From: Thiomargarita sp.
GTDB taxonomy: Bacteria > Pseudomonadota > Gammaproteobacteria > Beggiatoales > Beggiatoaceae
DNA: 7,454 nucleotides
Direction: 5' to 3'
Assembly: GCA_030635005.1 (NCBI GenBank)
Contig: DAOVZS010000102.1
Location: 1-7,454 of the forward strand
Made by a program: the position numbers and the translations under genes. Below, piece after piece: positions 5,799 to 7,454 of this stretch. The notes below the pieces were generated by a model, which made no database searches, was not told the DNA's origin, and worked only from the letters and a program-made list of their open reading frames with translations. Numbering within the stretch: position 1 is the first letter of the stretch; every line of letters starts with the position of its first letter.

Positions 5799-7436
5799 TA
5801 CCATGGGGGCTAATTCTGATTTACCCGTTTTTTTCGGCATACGGGTTTGTTGAACGTGATACGTTTTAAATGCGTGCCATAAGGCCTTCCCTTCCCATTG
5901 TTTTTCAGTGTGAGGGCTGTACAAGATCTGATTTAAGGTTTGGAGTTCAATAGATACTTGCGCTCCACAACGTTGCGCGATGTCACCCAAATTATTTGGA
6001 GCAGAATCTTGCCAATGAATTTTAGCCCAGTTTAAAATGGCTTCTTTGGTGTCTATGGGTTGTGCGTGATGACAGGCTTGTTTAATTTTCTTGAACGCAG
6101 CGTGATCACTTATGGGTTTTTCTTTGGGAATAGGGCGAGGACGTTGATGGTACCACCAAGCGATGAGGGTTACTATCCAAGCGATGGCGAGCAGTAGACT
6201 GATCCACATCCAAATATTATGTGTTTTGGATGCCATCGGCTGATTTTGGATAGGAGACGAGGTGTTTTGGATGATAAGGGGGGCTAAAGGCATTGCATTG
6301 GGATCAATGGTTGCGGGTAATACGGTGATCTGTCGTGCGGGTAAGGTGGCCATTTCCAGACGATCAGTTTGGGTATTCCACCACGGGATCTTGATTTCGG
6401 GTAAGGTATATTCTCCTGCTTCTGAGGGCATTAAAGCAATTTTTTCTTCACGAAGACTTAGGACACCTTGTTTATTATCTTGTTCTTCAAGCGTGGGTTG
6501 ATCGGCATATTGTTTAATTTTGGGATCATGGGATAATGAAAATTCTGGTAATTGTCCGACCATTAATCCTTCTCCGAAGAGGGTTAAAGTGCGGGTGATG
6601 GCTTTGCCGACTTTGAATTGTGATGTTTTTTCTGACCAGGTTTCTTGTAAGCTTATATTTTTAGCGGGTAACCAAGTATTTCCTGTAAAAGAACTTGGAA
6701 TTGCTTTAACATTAAGGGCAATCGATTTGGAACGTATCCGTTGTAAACGAGATTTGGCTCGAAATCCTCTGCCTTCAATAATCTGGACTTCTGAAATCAA
6801 CGGTGCTATGGTGACTTTACCGCTATGTTGTGGAAAGAGGGCATATTGTCTTTCAAATACGCCAAATCGTTTTCCGTGTCGTTTGGTTTCATATTGGCTA
6901 TCTTCACCCAGTTGTTTGATGATCATTTCTCCCGAACTTAAACGGGGTTCGCTCAGATTGAGTTGATTGAGACTGATAGCGTAAAATACGCGTACGGTGT
7001 AGTGTATTTGAGATTGGACATAAGGATTTGTAGGGGTGGCTTCTACTTCAATAAACACATCCTCCTTTTGTCCATCGGTAGATTGTGAGGCAGCTAATAC
7101 CGTTAAAATTTGTGCGGTGCTGTGATCTTGCCCAAAAGAAATGGCGGGTATGATGAGATTACCTGTTTTTTTTGCCATCAAGGTTAAGGTCCAAGTTTGA
7201 CTGCGACTTTGTTGCCCATTAATAATCGTCATTTGAGTACTGGCTGTTTGATTTATAATATCAAAATCCGCGTATAAGGGCTTAAAATCGGGTTTCCCTT
7301 GCAGTCTGCCTTTGGCTTCAAATACACATTCAACGGATTCGTTAATATGTATGGGATTACGATCGACATTAACCGTGATGGTGGCTGCGATACTTGCTTG
7401 CGTGATTAAGCTTAATAAGCAGAATAATCTTACCAT
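5790..7436 (-). CDS. batD: BatD-family protein (Bat/aerotolerance operon, membrane-anchored periplasmic protein)
   Basis: This 548-residue protein starts with a Sec signal peptide (MVRLF, hydrophobic core, likely cleavage after SIA at residue 17). A long beta-rich periplasmic region of about residues 18-400 follows. One membrane helix lies at about 408-428 and is followed by basic residues (HQRPRPIPKEK), which places the roughly 120-residue tail in the cytoplasm. The order, length and phrases such as 'FIEVEATPTNPYVQSQ', 'YTVRVFY', 'FPQHSGKVTIAP' and 'MPSEAGEYTLPEIKIPWW' are typical of BatD. Family knowledge: BatD sits in operons with MoxR, DUF58 and vWA proteins (BatA/BatB) and is linked to aerotolerance or envelope stress. 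Its biochemical role is not known. The start is supported by an AGGAG ribosome site 10 nt upstream. The next gene follows after 25-58 nt, so co-transcription is likely. Family assignment is firm; function in this locus is inference. Confidence 0.9.
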   Translation of the reverse strand: MVRLFCLLSLITQASIAATITVNVDRNPIHINESVECVFEAKGRLQGKPDFKPLYADFDIINQTASTQMTIINGQQSRSQTWTLTLMAKKTGNLIIPAISFGQDHSTAQILTVLAASQSTDGQKEDVFIEVEATPTNPYVQSQIHYTVRVFYAISLNQLNLSEPRLSSGEMIIKQLGEDSQYETKRHGKRFGVFERQYALFPQHSGKVTIAPLISEVQIIEGRGFRAKSRLQRIRSKSIALNVKAIPSSFTGNTWLPAKNISLQETWSEKTSQFKVGKAITRTLTLFGEGLMVGQLPEFSLSHDPKIKQYADQPTLEEQDNKQGVLSLREEKIALMPSEAGEYTLPEIKIPWWNTQTDRLEMATLPARQITVLPATIDPNAMPLAPLIIQNTSSPIQNQPMASKTHNIWMWISLLLAIAWIVTLIAWWYHQRPRPIPKEKPISDHAAFKKIKQACHHAQPIDTKEAILNWAKIHWQDSAPNNLGDIAQRCGAQVSIELQTLNQILYSPHTEKQWEGKALWHAFKTYHVQQTRMPKKTGKSELAPMVLT

Positions 7437-7446
7437 TGTTGCTCTT

Positions 7447-7451
7447 CTCCT
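7447..7451 (-). promoter_or_regulatory. Ribosome binding site of batD
   Basis: AGGAG on the minus strand lies 10 nt before the ATG at 7436, within a purine-rich leader. It fixes the batD start. The window ends three bases further upstream, so any promoter of the operon lies outside. Confidence 0.75.
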
Positions 7452-7454
7452 GAA

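Noticed and set aside
6262..6966. Two plus-strand open frames of 79 and 148 codons
   Set aside because: Both are antisense to batD, whose protein is clearly family-like across this stretch.

Overview
The window holds three genes, all on the minus strand and read right to left, closely spaced as in one operon. The DNA is AT-rich. The first gene is of the BatD family, and the type of Sec signal peptides and the Bat/vWA context point to a Gram-negative bacterium. A low-GC gammaproteobacterium, for example of the Beggiatoa/Thiotrichales type, is a guess from style and composition only.

Layout. (1) 7436-5790: a complete BatD-family protein with a signal peptide, a long periplasmic beta-rich region, one membrane segment and a short cytoplasmic tail. 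(2) 5731 (or 5764) to 899: a giant protein of about 1610-1621 residues. It has a signal peptide, a degenerate von Willebrand factor A (vWA)-like periplasmic domain, a single membrane helix, about 490 residues of unassigned beta-rich sequence, then a complete Hsp70/actin-type ATPase domain and a short unassigned tail. (3) 870 (possibly 933) to beyond position 1: a secreted protein of unknown function, missing from simple complete-ORF searches because it runs off the left edge. It carries two copies of a domain with a conserved cysteine pair, exactly 200 residues apart. No RNA gene, CRISPR array, insertion sequence or convincing terminator was seen. All of the remaining sequence is short intergenic gaps.

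How they may work together. Bat operons normally pair BatD with membrane-anchored vWA proteins (BatA/BatB) and a MoxR AAA+ ATPase. Here the gene next to batD encodes a vWA-like periplasmic domain joined through the membrane to a cytoplasmic Hsp70-type ATPase. The inferred picture is an envelope complex in which BatD and the vWA-like domain, perhaps with the small secreted repeat protein, act in the periplasm and the Hsp70 domain provides ATP-dependent switching inside. This architecture is the most interesting item in the window. A good sigma70-like promoter overlaps the end of batD and sits directly in front of the giant gene, so genes 2 and 3 could also be transcribed separately from batD.
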